Shown here: in pieces, positions 44,001 to 52,820 of the stretch
How positions within the stretch are numbered: the stretch's first letter is position 1
Layout: every line of letters begins with the position of its first letter
Source of the DNA: Gracilibacillus lacisalsi DSM 19029
Lineage (GTDB): Bacteria > Bacillota > Bacilli > Bacillales > Amphibacillaceae
NCBI RefSeq assembly: GCF_000377765.1
Contig: NZ_KB898662.1
Location: 434,001 to 498,000, forward strand
Length of the DNA stretch: 64,000 bases
Reading direction: 5' to 3'
Program-made: the position numbers and the translations under genes
Notes under the pieces: model-generated
Told to the model about the DNA's origin: nothing
Seen by the model: only the letters and a program-made list of their open reading frames with translations
The model's database searches: none

Positions 44001-44294
44001 TTATTCTTTAACGAAATCGATAATATGTTGCCAGGTTTCCCATTTTAATACATCTAACGGGCTGCCATCTCCAAGTATGCTAAAACCTACAATAAGACCG
44101 ATCATTAAAGCAAATAAACTTAGCACGATAATAATCAACACCTTCGCCCAAATTGGTATGAGGCGACGGACGTATTTTTTCTCTTGTTGTTTTTTCTTAT
44201 CAGCTCTTTTTTCCTTTTTCGTCTGTGTCTGAGCTTTTTTTTGTTCATCTGCTTTAGTTGTATTTTTATTTGTTGCTTTTGTTTCCTGTGACAT
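44001..44294 (-). CDS. EpuA-family small membrane protein (annotated elsewhere as RNA polymerase beta-associated)
   Basis: The 97-aa protein has a Lys/Gln/Thr-rich cytoplasmic N-terminus (about 45 residues), one hydrophobic helix (VLIIIVLSLFALMIGLIVGF) and a short tail ending WETWQHIIDFVKE. This matches the EpuA-like family often labelled DNA-directed RNA polymerase subunit beta. The role is not established. It follows flhP by about 30 bp with AAGGAG before its ATG. Confidence 0.7.
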   Translation of the reverse strand: MSQETKATNKNTTKADEQKKAQTQTKKEKRADKKKQQEKKYVRRLIPIWAKVLIIIVLSLFALMIGLIVGFSILGDGSPLDVLKWETWQHIIDFVKE

Positions 44295-44322
44295 ACGGGA
44301 TGACTCCTTATTAAAAACTACA

Positions 44323-45153
44323 CTATCTCAACTGATTAATGAGGCCTCTCATTTGGTCATGCATTGAGATGGTTCGTGCATTAAATTGATATGCTCGTTG
44401 CGTTTCGATCATATCTGTTGTTTGTTTTGCTAGGTCTACATTGGAAGCTTCCAATGAGCCACTTTCCATTCTTACATCAGCTAATCCAACTCCGTTGATA
44501 ATTTCCTCAAACGGATAATTTTCAAGCGACTGTTCAGATAGACGGAATAAACTGTCCCCTGCAGCTTCTAACAATCGCGGACGAACTGCTTCGACAATCT
44601 CCAATTGGCCTTCAACAGCTTGCACACCATTACGTGTTACATTGATCGTACCGTTTTCCTCAATTTTCAGATCGTCCATATTATTAGCTAAGACAATCGG
44701 TTCTCCACTAGCTCCAAGAACCGGATTTCCATCAGAAGTAACGAGCATCACTTGATCATCTTCCAATGGTGTTAAATAAAAGTTACCAGCTCGTGTGTAA
44801 CGAACTTCTTCTTCACCATTTTCATTAACAGCTACCTGAAAGAGATGGTTATCTTCCAACAAAGCAACATCAAGGTTACGATCTGTTACTTGTAGGGATC
44901 CTTGGTCAAAATTAAAATTGGTATGACCTAGTTTTGCACCATTCCCAACACGTAATCCATCTGGTGTTAATCGTCCTTGTGGATTAGTGGGATCAGTCTC
45001 GGTGTTGATTTGCTGAGACAATAAAGAAGAAAAGTTGGCATCACGATTCTTATAGCCTGCTGTATTAACATTCGCAATATTATTCCCGATATTATCTAAT
45101 CGTTTTTGTAATTGCCCCATCGCTACAGCAGCTTGGAAGGTCATTCTTGTCAT
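44323..45153 (-). CDS. flhP: Flagellar hook-basal body protein FlhP
   Basis: The 276-aa protein belongs to the FlgG/FlgF family of rod/hook proteins. The N-terminus has AAVAMGQLQKRLDNIGNNIANVNTAGY with the family's NNIANxNTxGY pattern. The C-terminus has the matching coiled-coil region (EASNVDLAKQTTDMIETQRA). It is encoded 18 bp after flhO, as in B. subtilis. It probably forms part of the distal rod. Confidence 0.92.
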   Translation of the reverse strand: MTRMTFQAAVAMGQLQKRLDNIGNNIANVNTAGYKNRDANFSSLLSQQINTETDPTNPQGRLTPDGLRVGNGAKLGHTNFNFDQGSLQVTDRNLDVALLEDNHLFQVAVNENGEEEVRYTRAGNFYLTPLEDDQVMLVTSDGNPVLGASGEPIVLANNMDDLKIEENGTINVTRNGVQAVEGQLEIVEAVRPRLLEAAGDSLFRLSEQSLENYPFEEIINGVGLADVRMESGSLEASNVDLAKQTTDMIETQRAYQFNARTISMHDQMRGLINQLR

Positions 45154-45171
45154 TTACTTCTACCCCTTTTG

Positions 45172-45996
45172 TTATCCAAGTCTTGCAATTTCATTGACTG
45201 CCTTGTCTAAACTACGATCGTATTGTTGAACTACTTTTTGGTTTGCTTCAAAACTGCGGTATGCTTGCATCATATCTGTCATCGTTTGTGCGGCATCCAC
45301 GTTTGAATTTTCTAAATGGTTCTGTTGGACATTGAATTGTAAGCCGTCCACACCTCTGGCATCTACTAATGCCGCACCATCTTCTGCAAGTTCAAATAAA
45401 TCTTCTCCGTTTTTCACTAAATCATTAGGATTGGCACTATAAGCGATCCCAAGTGGCGCTTCGCCATCGTCTAGTTGGACCATACCTTCCGGTGTTACGG
45501 TAAATGCTAAATTGTCCGTATTGATTGGATTCCCTTCATCGTCTAAAACATAATAGCCATTAGACGTTGTTAAATTCCCTTCACCATCAACGGTGAAATT
45601 ACCGTTTCTCGTATAACGGATATCTCCTTCACCATTTTGCACCGTGTAAAAGATAGATCCTTCTTCATCTGGTGTTTCACCTTGTACTAGTGCCATATCA
45701 GTAGAAACACCGGTTTCCTGAAGGCTTCCTTGTACGAAATCAGGTATCGTTTCATGTACATATACACCGGTGTTAATAGCCCCGATTTCAGTCATGGTCG
45801 GTACACTAGTACCCTGCGAATTGGGAATATCACGGTTTTCCATACGTTGGATTAATAACTCAGGAAATGCTCTTAATGGTGTTTGATCTTGTTTGTATCC
45901 AGGAGTTTGTGCGTTGGTCATATTATTGGATAGCACTTCCTGTCTTCGTTGCTGTGCCATCATTCCATTTGTAGCTGTGTAAAAACCTCTAAGCAT
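45172..45996 (-). CDS. flhO: Flagellar hook-basal body protein FlhO
   Basis: The 274-aa FlgG-family protein starts MLRGFYTATNGMMAQQRRQE and has LSNNMTNAQTPGYKQ and the C-terminal NSNVDAAQTMTDMMQAYR segment. GGAGAGGAG precedes the ATG. It follows mbl in the conserved mbl-flhO-flhP order and probably builds the rod together with FlhP. Confidence 0.92.
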   Translation of the reverse strand: MLRGFYTATNGMMAQQRRQEVLSNNMTNAQTPGYKQDQTPLRAFPELLIQRMENRDIPNSQGTSVPTMTEIGAINTGVYVHETIPDFVQGSLQETGVSTDMALVQGETPDEEGSIFYTVQNGEGDIRYTRNGNFTVDGEGNLTTSNGYYVLDDEGNPINTDNLAFTVTPEGMVQLDDGEAPLGIAYSANPNDLVKNGEDLFELAEDGAALVDARGVDGLQFNVQQNHLENSNVDAAQTMTDMMQAYRSFEANQKVVQQYDRSLDKAVNEIARLG

Positions 45997-46023
45997 GAGT
46001 CGAACTCCTCTCCTAATGACGCA

Positions 46024-46146
46024 AAAAGCTTGTTTATGTCTAGTTCCAGCAACTAGCGACTAGTGGACTTTTCTCAGCTCTGTACAATAAGTCCACTGCA
46101 GTTTCTTCGTCACTATCGCCTAGTCCAGGCGCATACGCTTTTCTTA
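46024..46146. repeat. Dispersed intergenic repeat, copy between mbl and flhO
   Basis: The stretch has TGTCTAGTTCCAGCAACTAG, GTACAATAAGTCC, TTCTTCGTCAC and ACGCTTTTCTTATG. These are the same blocks, in the same order, as in 57108-57256. It separates mbl from flhO and holds no gene. Confidence 0.65.
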
Positions 46147-46150
46147 TGTA

Positions 46151-47149
46151 TTAAACAATCGAACGTTCTAGTTTATCAATATTGTCTAACATAATGCCTG
46201 TACCTTTTGCCACACAATTCATTGGTTCTTCCGCTAATAGCACAGGTACCTTTAATTCTTCTGCCAGTAATTGATCTAAGCCATTTAGTAATGCACCACC
46301 ACCGGTTAGAATAACACCTCTGTCAATAATATCTGCTGATAATTCTGGTGGTGTTTTTTCTAAAACGGTTTTTGCAGATTGTACAATTAATGAAATCGAT
46401 TCTCTCAACGCTTCTTCTACTTCTTCGGAACGGATCGTAATCGTTCTTGGTAACCCTGTTACCATATCACGACCGCGAATATCGATTTCTTCTTTGCGAG
46501 CACCTGGAAATACAGTTGCGACATTCACTTTAATATCTTCTGCTGTTCTTTCACCTATTAATAATTTATATTTACGTTTTACATATTGAAGAATTTCACC
46601 ATCGAATTTGTCCCCAGCCATTTTGATCGATTGAGCCGTTACGATATCTCCCATCGATAGTACAGCGATATCTGTTGTTCCACCACCAATATCTACGACC
46701 ATGTTCCCGCTTGGTTGGAAAATATCCATACCTGCACCGATTGCTGCTACTTTTGGTTCTTCTTCTAAATAAACTTTTTTACCGCCGGATTTTTCCGCCG
46801 CTTCTTTGATTGCTTTTTGTTCTACCTTTGTAATGTTAGTTGGGCAGCAAATGAGCATTCTCGGCTTTGATAGAAATCCTTTGACATTAATTTTGTTAAT
46901 AAAATATTTTAGCATGGATTCTGTCACATCAAAATCTGCGATGACTCCATCTTTAAGCGGACGAATCGCTTCGATATTGCCTGGTGTACGGCCAACCATA
47001 CGGCGTGCTTCTTCCCCAACCTCTAATACTTTACCGGTATTGCGATCCATCGCAACAACGGACGGTTCATCCAGTACAATACCTTTTCCCTTCACATGAA
47101 TAAGTACATTCGCAGTTCCTAAATCTATTCCAATATCTCTTGAAAACAT
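46151..47149 (-). CDS. mbl: MreB-like actin homolog Mbl
   Basis: The 332-aa actin-fold ATPase directs lateral wall synthesis. Nucleotide-binding motifs are IDLGTANVLIHVKGKG, VVDIGGGTTDIAVLS and LTGGGALLNGLD. The position next to spoIIID and flhO identifies it as Mbl rather than MreB. AGGGAGG precedes ATG 47149. The 291 bp upstream hold an imperfect hairpin (TTCCATAAAAA / TTTTTATGGAA at 47307-47345) and no other gene. Confidence 0.93.
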   Translation of the reverse strand: MFSRDIGIDLGTANVLIHVKGKGIVLDEPSVVAMDRNTGKVLEVGEEARRMVGRTPGNIEAIRPLKDGVIADFDVTESMLKYFINKINVKGFLSKPRMLICCPTNITKVEQKAIKEAAEKSGGKKVYLEEEPKVAAIGAGMDIFQPSGNMVVDIGGGTTDIAVLSMGDIVTAQSIKMAGDKFDGEILQYVKRKYKLLIGERTAEDIKVNVATVFPGARKEEIDIRGRDMVTGLPRTITIRSEEVEEALRESISLIVQSAKTVLEKTPPELSADIIDRGVILTGGGALLNGLDQLLAEELKVPVLLAEEPMNCVAKGTGIMLDNIDKLERSIV

Positions 47150-47440
47150 GAACGATTATCCTCCCTATTTCATTACCTTACTTGAGATTTATGTCGATCA
47201 ATTAATGATGTTTATGTAAGCTGCTAGTAGATGTCTTTTCTCTATTATGGTACATAATACCTCTAATTATATATAATATCATAAAATGCTCGATATCGTT
47301 AGATATTTCCATAAAAAATGTCGTTATTTTTATATTTTTATGGAATTTTTGCGAAAAATAGTTGATAGCAAGGAGTATCTGTTATTAGTATGGTGTTAAT
47401 CTGAAGGTATATGTATGAATTAGAGAGGATATCATTTGGG

Positions 47441-47731
47441 TTATTTAGTTAATAGTTCTTCTGTTTCTGGTGGTACTTTTTTACCATTAAGCTGATATTT
47501 CATTTTGGTTGCTTCTCCACCTCGCAGGTGTCGAATTGCTTTATGGTGGCTTAGTATGTTTTTGACTTCGTTTGCCAGTTCGGGATGTATTTCGGGTAAT
47601 CGTTCTGTCAGGTCTTTGTGTACTGTACTTTTGGAAACTCCAAATTCCTTGGCGATAACTCGAACCGTCTTCTTCGTTTCGACAATGTACCTTCCAATCC
47701 TTAATGTTCTCTCTTTGATGTAGTCATGCAC
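47441..47731 (-). CDS. spoIIID: Sporulation transcription regulator SpoIIID
   Basis: The 96-aa DNA-binding protein controls the mother-cell programme after sigma-E. The sequence HDYIKERTLRIGRYIV and the helix-turn-helix TVRVIAKEFGVSKSTVHKDL are typical. I chose the GTG at 47731 because GGGGAGG lies 8 nt upstream; the longer frame lacks a ribosome site. The length then agrees with the family (about 93 aa). Confidence 0.95.
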   Translation of the reverse strand: MHDYIKERTLRIGRYIVETKKTVRVIAKEFGVSKSTVHKDLTERLPEIHPELANEVKNILSHHKAIRHLRGGEATKMKYQLNGKKVPPETEELLTK

Positions 47732-47933
47732 ATCACTCGCCTCCCCAAAGTTGTCAGTCCAAGGTGTGAACAGAGACAAGTCCTACTTATAAAATTATCC
47801 ACAATACCGACGAATAGCATCCTCACCTTAGACAAATAAAAGATAATTTGTACCATCATATTAAACAGCACATCCCATTATGACAGTAAATTTTGCGTCA
47901 ACATACGGGCGAGAGAGGATTGGAGTTTGAAAG

Positions 47934-47967
47934 AAAAAGAGTGATGGCTCTCGCCACCACTCTTTTT
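47934..47967 (-). terminator. Terminator shared by the AimR-like gene and the 17-aa ORF
   Basis: AAAAAGAGTG(A)TGGC pairs with GCCA(C)CACTCTTTTT around a TCTC loop. It overlaps the stop codon of the 17-codon ORF, so receptor and ORF would share one transcript. Confidence 0.88.
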
Positions 47968-48019
47968 AACCGATATCACCGTAATCTGGATCACACTTTT
48001 TTACGAACTTTATAGACAT
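47966..48019 (-). CDS. Candidate signalling peptide gene (17 codons) behind the AimR-like receptor
   Basis: ATG at 48019 to TAA at 47966 encodes MSIKFVKKCDPDYGDIG. The ORF lies 23 bp after the receptor's stop codon, has GGGGAG 8 nt before its ATG, and ends exactly in the shared terminator. This is where the AimP pheromone gene lies in phage arbitrium systems. Unlike AimP it has no hydrophobic export signal, so it could be exported by another route, act inside the cell, or not be a pheromone. A processed C-terminal fragment such as DPDYGDIG is a guess. Confidence 0.45.
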   Translation of the reverse strand: MSIKFVKKCDPDYGDIG

Positions 48020-48042
48020 TTCTCCCACTCCCCATATTTTCT

Positions 48043-49080
48043 TTATATTCCTAAACCTTCTGAAGCCTTAAGTGGCAACCTTGCGAAAAAGTGATCACTC
48101 CTTTTCTCCATAAAGTATTGATAAGAATATATGAAAAAATGTTGCTTCTTTGTTGCTAAGCCTAAGTAATATTGTGTAAACGGAGTTATCATGTCTAGCT
48201 GTTCTAACATACTAATTGCTAATTCACTGTTCCCTCTCGCGATCTCCAAGTGAGCCCTTTCGATAGGATCCTTGGTGGAAACTCCTTCCACTCTACCAAA
48301 ATGGGCACAAATAAATGGATACGTATGGGAATCGATATATTCTAATGTATCTTGATCATCTAAGCAATTAGCAATGTACTTTGCTTCTTCGATATGATAA
48401 ACACTAGATTCAAAATCTTCATATATATAACTGAGTGCTAAGTCTAGGTGGAGGCGTGCTTTTAGTTTGATATGATGAGGCATTTGTAACGCTTCATAGG
48501 CGTTCTTTCTTGCTAAGATTAGTTCATTTCTTTTCCAATAGTAGTGAAATAATAAGTTCTTCATTCTAATTTGGAAGAATGTTATAAATAGTGGATTATC
48601 TAGATGACGTAGATATTTCTGAATTTTATTTAGGTAGTAACCGATTCGTTCATAGTTATATACTTTCTTATCTATTTCAATATACAAAAAGTATTTTAGA
48701 CATCTTAATTCAGGGTGTTGAACGGAAACCGATTTCGACTGAGTTCTTATTTCATGAACAGGTTTTCCATTTTTTAAATCTAGCATGAATTGATAAAGTA
48801 TCGCTAGTGCTTGATTTAATGGATTCATACTTTCCTTGTTCACTTCTATAAAATATTGTAATTCGTGATAGCATTGGTTAATATCAAAATACTCTAGAGC
48901 TAACCGTTTATCTAAGTCAGAGTTGCTTTGATAGAGGAATTCCTTTGCTAATTCCAATTGTGCTGCTTCGTCACTATCTAGGCTGATCATGGTTAAAAAT
49001 TGAGGAAATTGCAGTTGCTTCTCTGATTCAAAATAGTCGCGCATTGTCCCGATCCTGTTTTTTGTATTTGTTTGTACCAT
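48043..49080 (-). CDS. AimR-like TPR peptide-receptor protein lacking a recognisable HTH
   Basis: The 345-aa, all-helical protein resembles the C-terminal, peptide-binding part of AimR (the arbitrium receptor of SPbeta-like phages) and related RRNPP proteins. The final third is most alike: ERAHLEIARGNSELAISMLEQL, then QYYLGLATKKQHFFIYSYQYF and FFARLPLKASEGLG. The N-terminus (MVQTNTKNRIGTMRDYFES) starts roughly where AimR's DNA-binding domain should end, so the usual HTH is missing or not recognisable. AAAGGAGATAG precedes the ATG. It is inserted between spoIIQ and spoIIID, genes otherwise in the B. subtilis order. No phage genes are nearby. The assignment rests on remembered similarity. Confidence 0.68.
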   Translation of the reverse strand: MVQTNTKNRIGTMRDYFESEKQLQFPQFLTMISLDSDEAAQLELAKEFLYQSNSDLDKRLALEYFDINQCYHELQYFIEVNKESMNPLNQALAILYQFMLDLKNGKPVHEIRTQSKSVSVQHPELRCLKYFLYIEIDKKVYNYERIGYYLNKIQKYLRHLDNPLFITFFQIRMKNLLFHYYWKRNELILARKNAYEALQMPHHIKLKARLHLDLALSYIYEDFESSVYHIEEAKYIANCLDDQDTLEYIDSHTYPFICAHFGRVEGVSTKDPIERAHLEIARGNSELAISMLEQLDMITPFTQYYLGLATKKQHFFIYSYQYFMEKRSDHFFARLPLKASEGLGI

Positions 49081-49158
49081 AATCTATCTCCTTTCACAGT
49101 TACTTATTATTTCATAATCGAGAAATTATGCAATAGGTTTTTTGATAGAATCGTTCGT

Positions 49159-49187
49159 CAAATAGTTATCGATATCGACACTATTTG
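49159..49187. promoter_or_regulatory. Dyad operator candidate upstream of the AimR-like gene
   Basis: CAAATAGT at 49159-49166 and ACTATTTG at 49180-49187 are perfect inverted 8-mers. The space between holds the palindrome TCGATATCGA. A smaller dyad (CATAAT-N6-ATTATG, 49113-49130) lies closer to the gene. Both fall in the only gap between spoIIQ and the receptor gene. Confidence 0.5.
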
Positions 49188-49241
49188 ATTATTTTTCATA
49201 GCTTGTAAGTAGAATATGTAAGAATAGCGTTGAAAAATGAA

Positions 49242-49276
49242 AAATCTCCCTACCTTTTTCACAGGTAAGGAGATTT
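49242..49276 (-). terminator. Terminator of spoIIQ
   Basis: AAATCTCC(C)TACCT pairs with AGGTA(A)GGAGATTT; minus-strand tail is TTTTCATTTTT. Confidence 0.8.
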
Positions 49277-49279
49277 CGC

Positions 49280-50170
49280 TTACGCATGTTCCATTGCGCT
49301 TGATGATTCTGTGTCATTTTCAGCATCTGTATTGTCTTCTGATTCTGTTGTGTTTTCATCTTCAGCTGAACTGTCATCTTCTGTCGGTGTTTCATTTTCC
49401 TCTGAGCTTTCTTCTTGCTTCTCTTCATCTTCTGTAGCTGGTTCCTTGTCTTCTTCTTCACCCTTGTCAGGTCCGACAATTTTATTAATTGGTTGATTAA
49501 TAAAATGCTCTGGGTTGACTGGTGTTCCATCTTTTCTCACTTCAAAGTGAACGTGGACACCATTGTCTTGACCGAGTGTGTTCTGTCCAGCTGTTCCAAT
49601 GGTTTCTCCTTGCTTGACTTCTTTACCCTCTTCAGCGAAAACTTCATCTAAACTAGCATAGTATGTGGAAACCCCATGCTCGTGCTCCATCTTCACCACA
49701 TTACCTAATAATGGATCTTGCTTCACTTCTGTTACCGTACCAGACAATGATGCTGTCACATCAAATGCCTCATGGTCAGCAGTGGAGATAGCAATCCCAT
49801 CACTTTGATAGAATTTGTTTTGGTGTGAAATGAGCGCCTGTTCTTGTTCTTCTGCATCTGCTCCATAATCATAAAATTTGGTCACGATTTCCACTTGCAA
49901 GTCTTCTGAAACTGGCATCTCTAGTACTTCCTGTTGTTGCATGACAGTAGTTGCGTCTTCTTCATCTTGTGCATCTTGATCGTCTCTTAGATCATCTAGT
50001 TGATTTTCCATGTCCTCTGCTAGGTCTGGACCTTGATTAGCAGCATTTTGGTACCATAGAACCCCTGTTAAAAGTAGAGCAGCTACCGCTAGATATACAG
50101 CAGGAAAAAACCATCTTTTCTTGAAGATACGTTTCCAACTATTTTTTGAAACGTTCTTGTTTTCCTCCAT
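49280..50170 (-). CDS. spoIIQ: Stage II sporulation protein SpoIIQ (M23-type)
   Basis: The 296-aa forespore protein has one membrane helix (about residues 20-40) and an extracellular LytM/M23 domain (about 105-225: VEIVTKFYDYGAD, GNVVKMEHEHGVSTYYASL, NGVHVHFEVRKDG). The HxH pair is kept but the first zinc-site histidine appears replaced (FYQSDGIAIS), as expected for SpoIIQ, which pairs with SpoIIIAH rather than cutting wall. The C-terminus (about 230-296) is a long Glu/Ser/Thr-rich acidic tail. Confidence 0.92.
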   Translation of the reverse strand: MEENKNVSKNSWKRIFKKRWFFPAVYLAVAALLLTGVLWYQNAANQGPDLAEDMENQLDDLRDDQDAQDEEDATTVMQQQEVLEMPVSEDLQVEIVTKFYDYGADAEEQEQALISHQNKFYQSDGIAISTADHEAFDVTASLSGTVTEVKQDPLLGNVVKMEHEHGVSTYYASLDEVFAEEGKEVKQGETIGTAGQNTLGQDNGVHVHFEVRKDGTPVNPEHFINQPINKIVGPDKGEEEDKEPATEDEEKQEESSEENETPTEDDSSAEDENTTESEDNTDAENDTESSSAMEHA

Positions 50171-50228
50171 TATGCATCACCTCAGCAACCATTGTGATCA
50201 TAAAGAGGAAATTTTATACATGTTTTTT

Positions 50229-51287
50229 TTATTTTTTTGCTAAAAGGGTTGGAGTTGCTTGTTCTAACGTGCTTACTTGTACCCCCTGATAGTAATGTTC
50301 GATGATTTCTTCATAGGATTTCCCTTCTTGTGCCATCCCATTTGCGCCATATTGGCTCATCCCTACGCCATGACCATTACCTTTCGTTGTAAAGACATAA
50401 TGATCATCTTTTCTAGTAATTGTGAAATCACTAGATGGCAGCTGAAGATAGTCACGGATATCGCGTCCTGAGAAGGTCTTTCCACCAATTGTTGCTGTAT
50501 CTACTCTTTTACTTTCTGTTCTTGTCAACTGAAAATCTTCTACCGAATCGGAAAGATTGATGTTTAATTTATCTTCCAATTCAGCTACCGTAAATATTTT
50601 CTGGTCAATAAATTTAGGGGATATTTCTTCATCCCAAGGACTTTCAACTGATCGTAAATACGGCAGTTGATCTGTCCAATAATCTTCGGAGTTTTCTGTA
50701 TAGCCATTACTGGTCGAAAAGAACGATGCGGTAATTGGTTCATTACTATACGTAATAATCTGCCCTTGGGTAGCTGCGACAGCTTCGGTAATTTTGTCGA
50801 TTTTCCAATGGTAGTCACTACCCCATACTTGTCTTAGTTCATCTGTATTTTTATAAACTTGATGTTCAATGGTGTCATTCACATCAGCGCCACCAGTAAG
50901 TTCCTTCCTATTTTCCTGCATCAGAAAGCGAACAATAAAGGTTCTTGCTGCTAATGCCTGTGCTTTTAATGCTTCGATTTCAAAATCTGCAGGCATTTCG
51001 GAGGCAACCACATGCGTCACATACTCTTCTAAAGGGACTTGTTCCACTTCATTTGATTCCGTTCGTAATACATGGACATCAAAAGGAGATTCTAATGAAA
51101 TGTCTTTTTCCTCTGCTGAATTGCTGACTGTCTCTGTTTCTACAGATGCTTGAGTTGAATCATCCCCTGTGAAAGGTATAACAATAAGTGTTGGGATGAT
51201 AAACATGAATGTGAGTAATGTGGAAATGATGATGATAGTTGGTAATTTCCAGTTAGTTGATGTTTGTTTGTTTTGCCACCTGGCCAT
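50229..51287 (-). CDS. spoIID: Stage II sporulation protein D (peptidoglycan lytic transglycosylase)
   Basis: The 352-aa protein has a membrane helix at about 17-40 and a SpoIID domain. VTHVVASEMPADFEIEALKA carries the catalytic glutamate region, and GKTFSGRDIRDYLQLPSS and GNGHGVGMSQYGANGMA follow. It strips peptidoglycan for engulfment together with SpoIIP and SpoIIM. GAGGAGG precedes the ATG. Position between murA and spoIIQ is as in B. subtilis. Confidence 0.94.
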   Translation of the reverse strand: MARWQNKQTSTNWKLPTIIIISTLLTFMFIIPTLIVIPFTGDDSTQASVETETVSNSAEEKDISLESPFDVHVLRTESNEVEQVPLEEYVTHVVASEMPADFEIEALKAQALAARTFIVRFLMQENRKELTGGADVNDTIEHQVYKNTDELRQVWGSDYHWKIDKITEAVAATQGQIITYSNEPITASFFSTSNGYTENSEDYWTDQLPYLRSVESPWDEEISPKFIDQKIFTVAELEDKLNINLSDSVEDFQLTRTESKRVDTATIGGKTFSGRDIRDYLQLPSSDFTITRKDDHYVFTTKGNGHGVGMSQYGANGMAQEGKSYEEIIEHYYQGVQVSTLEQATPTLLAKK

Positions 51288-51439
51288 GGCTAACCTCCTC
51301 TGTGTTTCTTATGTTTCTACTCTATCTTATTCACAAGATTAGGAGAATAGAACAATGAAAAACTTAAGAAGTGAAGTATAGAAAATAGGCTTGGACAATT
51401 ATTGTCATGCTAACAGTTTGTAGATTGCTAATGTATAAT

Positions 51440-51479
51440 AAAAAGAGGACTAGCTTCTATTAAAAGCTGTCCTCTTTTT
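51440..51479 (-). terminator. Terminator of murA
   Basis: AAAAAGAGGAC(T)AGCTT pairs with AAGCT(G)TCCTCTTTTT directly beyond the murA stop codon. Confidence 0.85.
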
Positions 51480-51480
51480 A

Positions 51481-52785
51481 TTATTGTACTTCTACTTGGT
51501 GTACTTCAGTTATAATAGTAGTTTCTCCTTGATTGACTCTTTCAATGTCAGCTCCCAAGTTAGCAAATTTCTCTGTAATATCCACATATCCTCTGTCGAT
51601 ATGGTGTAGAGAAGTTACACGAGTATACCCTTCTGCTACCAATCCTGCTAAAATTAAGGCTGCTCCAGCGCGTAAATCAGTCGCAGCGACTTCTGCCCCT
51701 TGAAGACTAACAGGCCCCTCTACGATGACGCTACGCCCTTCAATTTTTAATTTAGCATTCATTCTACGGAATTCCTCAACATGCATAAAACGGTTTTCAA
51801 AAACAGTTTCTGTAATCACACCAGTACCTGATGCCTGTAACATCAATGCCATCATTTGTGATTGCATATCTGTCGGAAATCCTGGATGTGGTAATGTTTT
51901 GATATCCGTAGCTTTTAGTCTCTTTGGTCCGATAACACGGATACCACTTTTCTCTTCAATGATTTTAACACCCATCTCTTCCATTTTGGATACAAGGGCA
52001 CGAATATGCTCAATTTCAGCGTTTTCTATTAAAACATTACCACCTGTAATAGCTGCTGCTACCATAAATGTTCCTGCTTCGATACGGTCTGGAATAATCG
52101 TATGCTCTACTCCACGAAGCTTGTCGACACCTACAATTTTAATTGTCTCTGTGCCTGCACCTATAACATTAGCACCCATTTTGTTTAAATAATTGGCTAA
52201 ATCTACTATTTCCGGTTCTTTTGCAGCATTTTCAATGGTTGTTTTCCCTTTTGCTAGTGCTGCTGCCATCATAATGTTTTCTGTTGCACCAACACTAGGC
52301 ATATCTAAATAAATTTTAGCCCCTTTTAATCTATCTTTTGTAGAGACTTCGACAAAGCCATTGCCAACATGGACATCGGCCCCCATAGCTTCAAATCCTT
52401 TTAAATGCAGATCAATTGGTCGTGATCCAATTGCACAGCCACCTGGTAATGCAACCTTCGCATGACCATATCGTGCTAAAAGAGGTCCTAAAACTAGGAC
52501 AGATGCACGCATTTTTCTTACATATTCAAAAGGCGCCTCCGTTAATAATGGTTTAGTTGCATCCACTGTTACGGTATTCCCTTGATAGTCAACTTCTGCA
52601 TTCATATGCGTTAAAACTTGGTTTATTGTGTGTACATCTGCCAATGCAGGTACTTCGTGTATAATGCTTTTTCCTTCACTTGCGATTATGCTTGCGGCAA
52701 TGACAGGCAGTACGGCATTCTTTGCTCCTTCAACTTTTACAGTACCATTTAACTGCCTACCACCACGTACGATGATATTTTCCAA
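51481..52785 (-). CDS. murA: UDP-N-acetylglucosamine 1-carboxyvinyltransferase
   Basis: The 434-aa enzyme moves enolpyruvate from PEP to UDP-GlcNAc, the first committed step of peptidoglycan synthesis. The catalytic cysteine sits in [15 protein letters not shown] near residue 117; [15 protein letters not shown] near the start is also typical. The start is TTG 52785 with GAGGAGAATG upstream. The synteny fits the MurAA copy of B. subtilis. Confidence 0.95.
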   Translation of the reverse strand: MENIIVRGGRQLNGTVKVEGAKNAVLPVIAASIIASEGKSIIHEVPALADVHTINQVLTHMNAEVDYQGNTVTVDATKPLLTEAPFEYVRKMRASVLVLGPLLARYGHAKVALPGGCAIGSRPIDLHLKGFEAMGADVHVGNGFVEVSTKDRLKGAKIYLDMPSVGATENIMMAAALAKGKTTIENAAKEPEIVDLANYLNKMGANVIGAGTETIKIVGVDKLRGVEHTIIPDRIEAGTFMVAAAITGGNVLIENAEIEHIRALVSKMEEMGVKIIEEKSGIRVIGPKRLKATDIKTLPHPGFPTDMQSQMMALMLQASGTGVITETVFENRFMHVEEFRRMNAKLKIEGRSVIVEGPVSLQGAEVAATDLRAGAALILAGLVAEGYTRVTSLHHIDRGYVDITEKFANLGADIERVNQGETTIITEVHQVEVQ

Positions 52786-52820
52786 GGCTCATTCTCCTCT
52801 GTAGACCATATTCATTATTA

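Noticed and set aside
47934-49187. Prophage carrying the AimR-like gene
   Set aside because: No integrase, structural or replication phage genes are present; flanking genes keep the chromosomal sporulation order.
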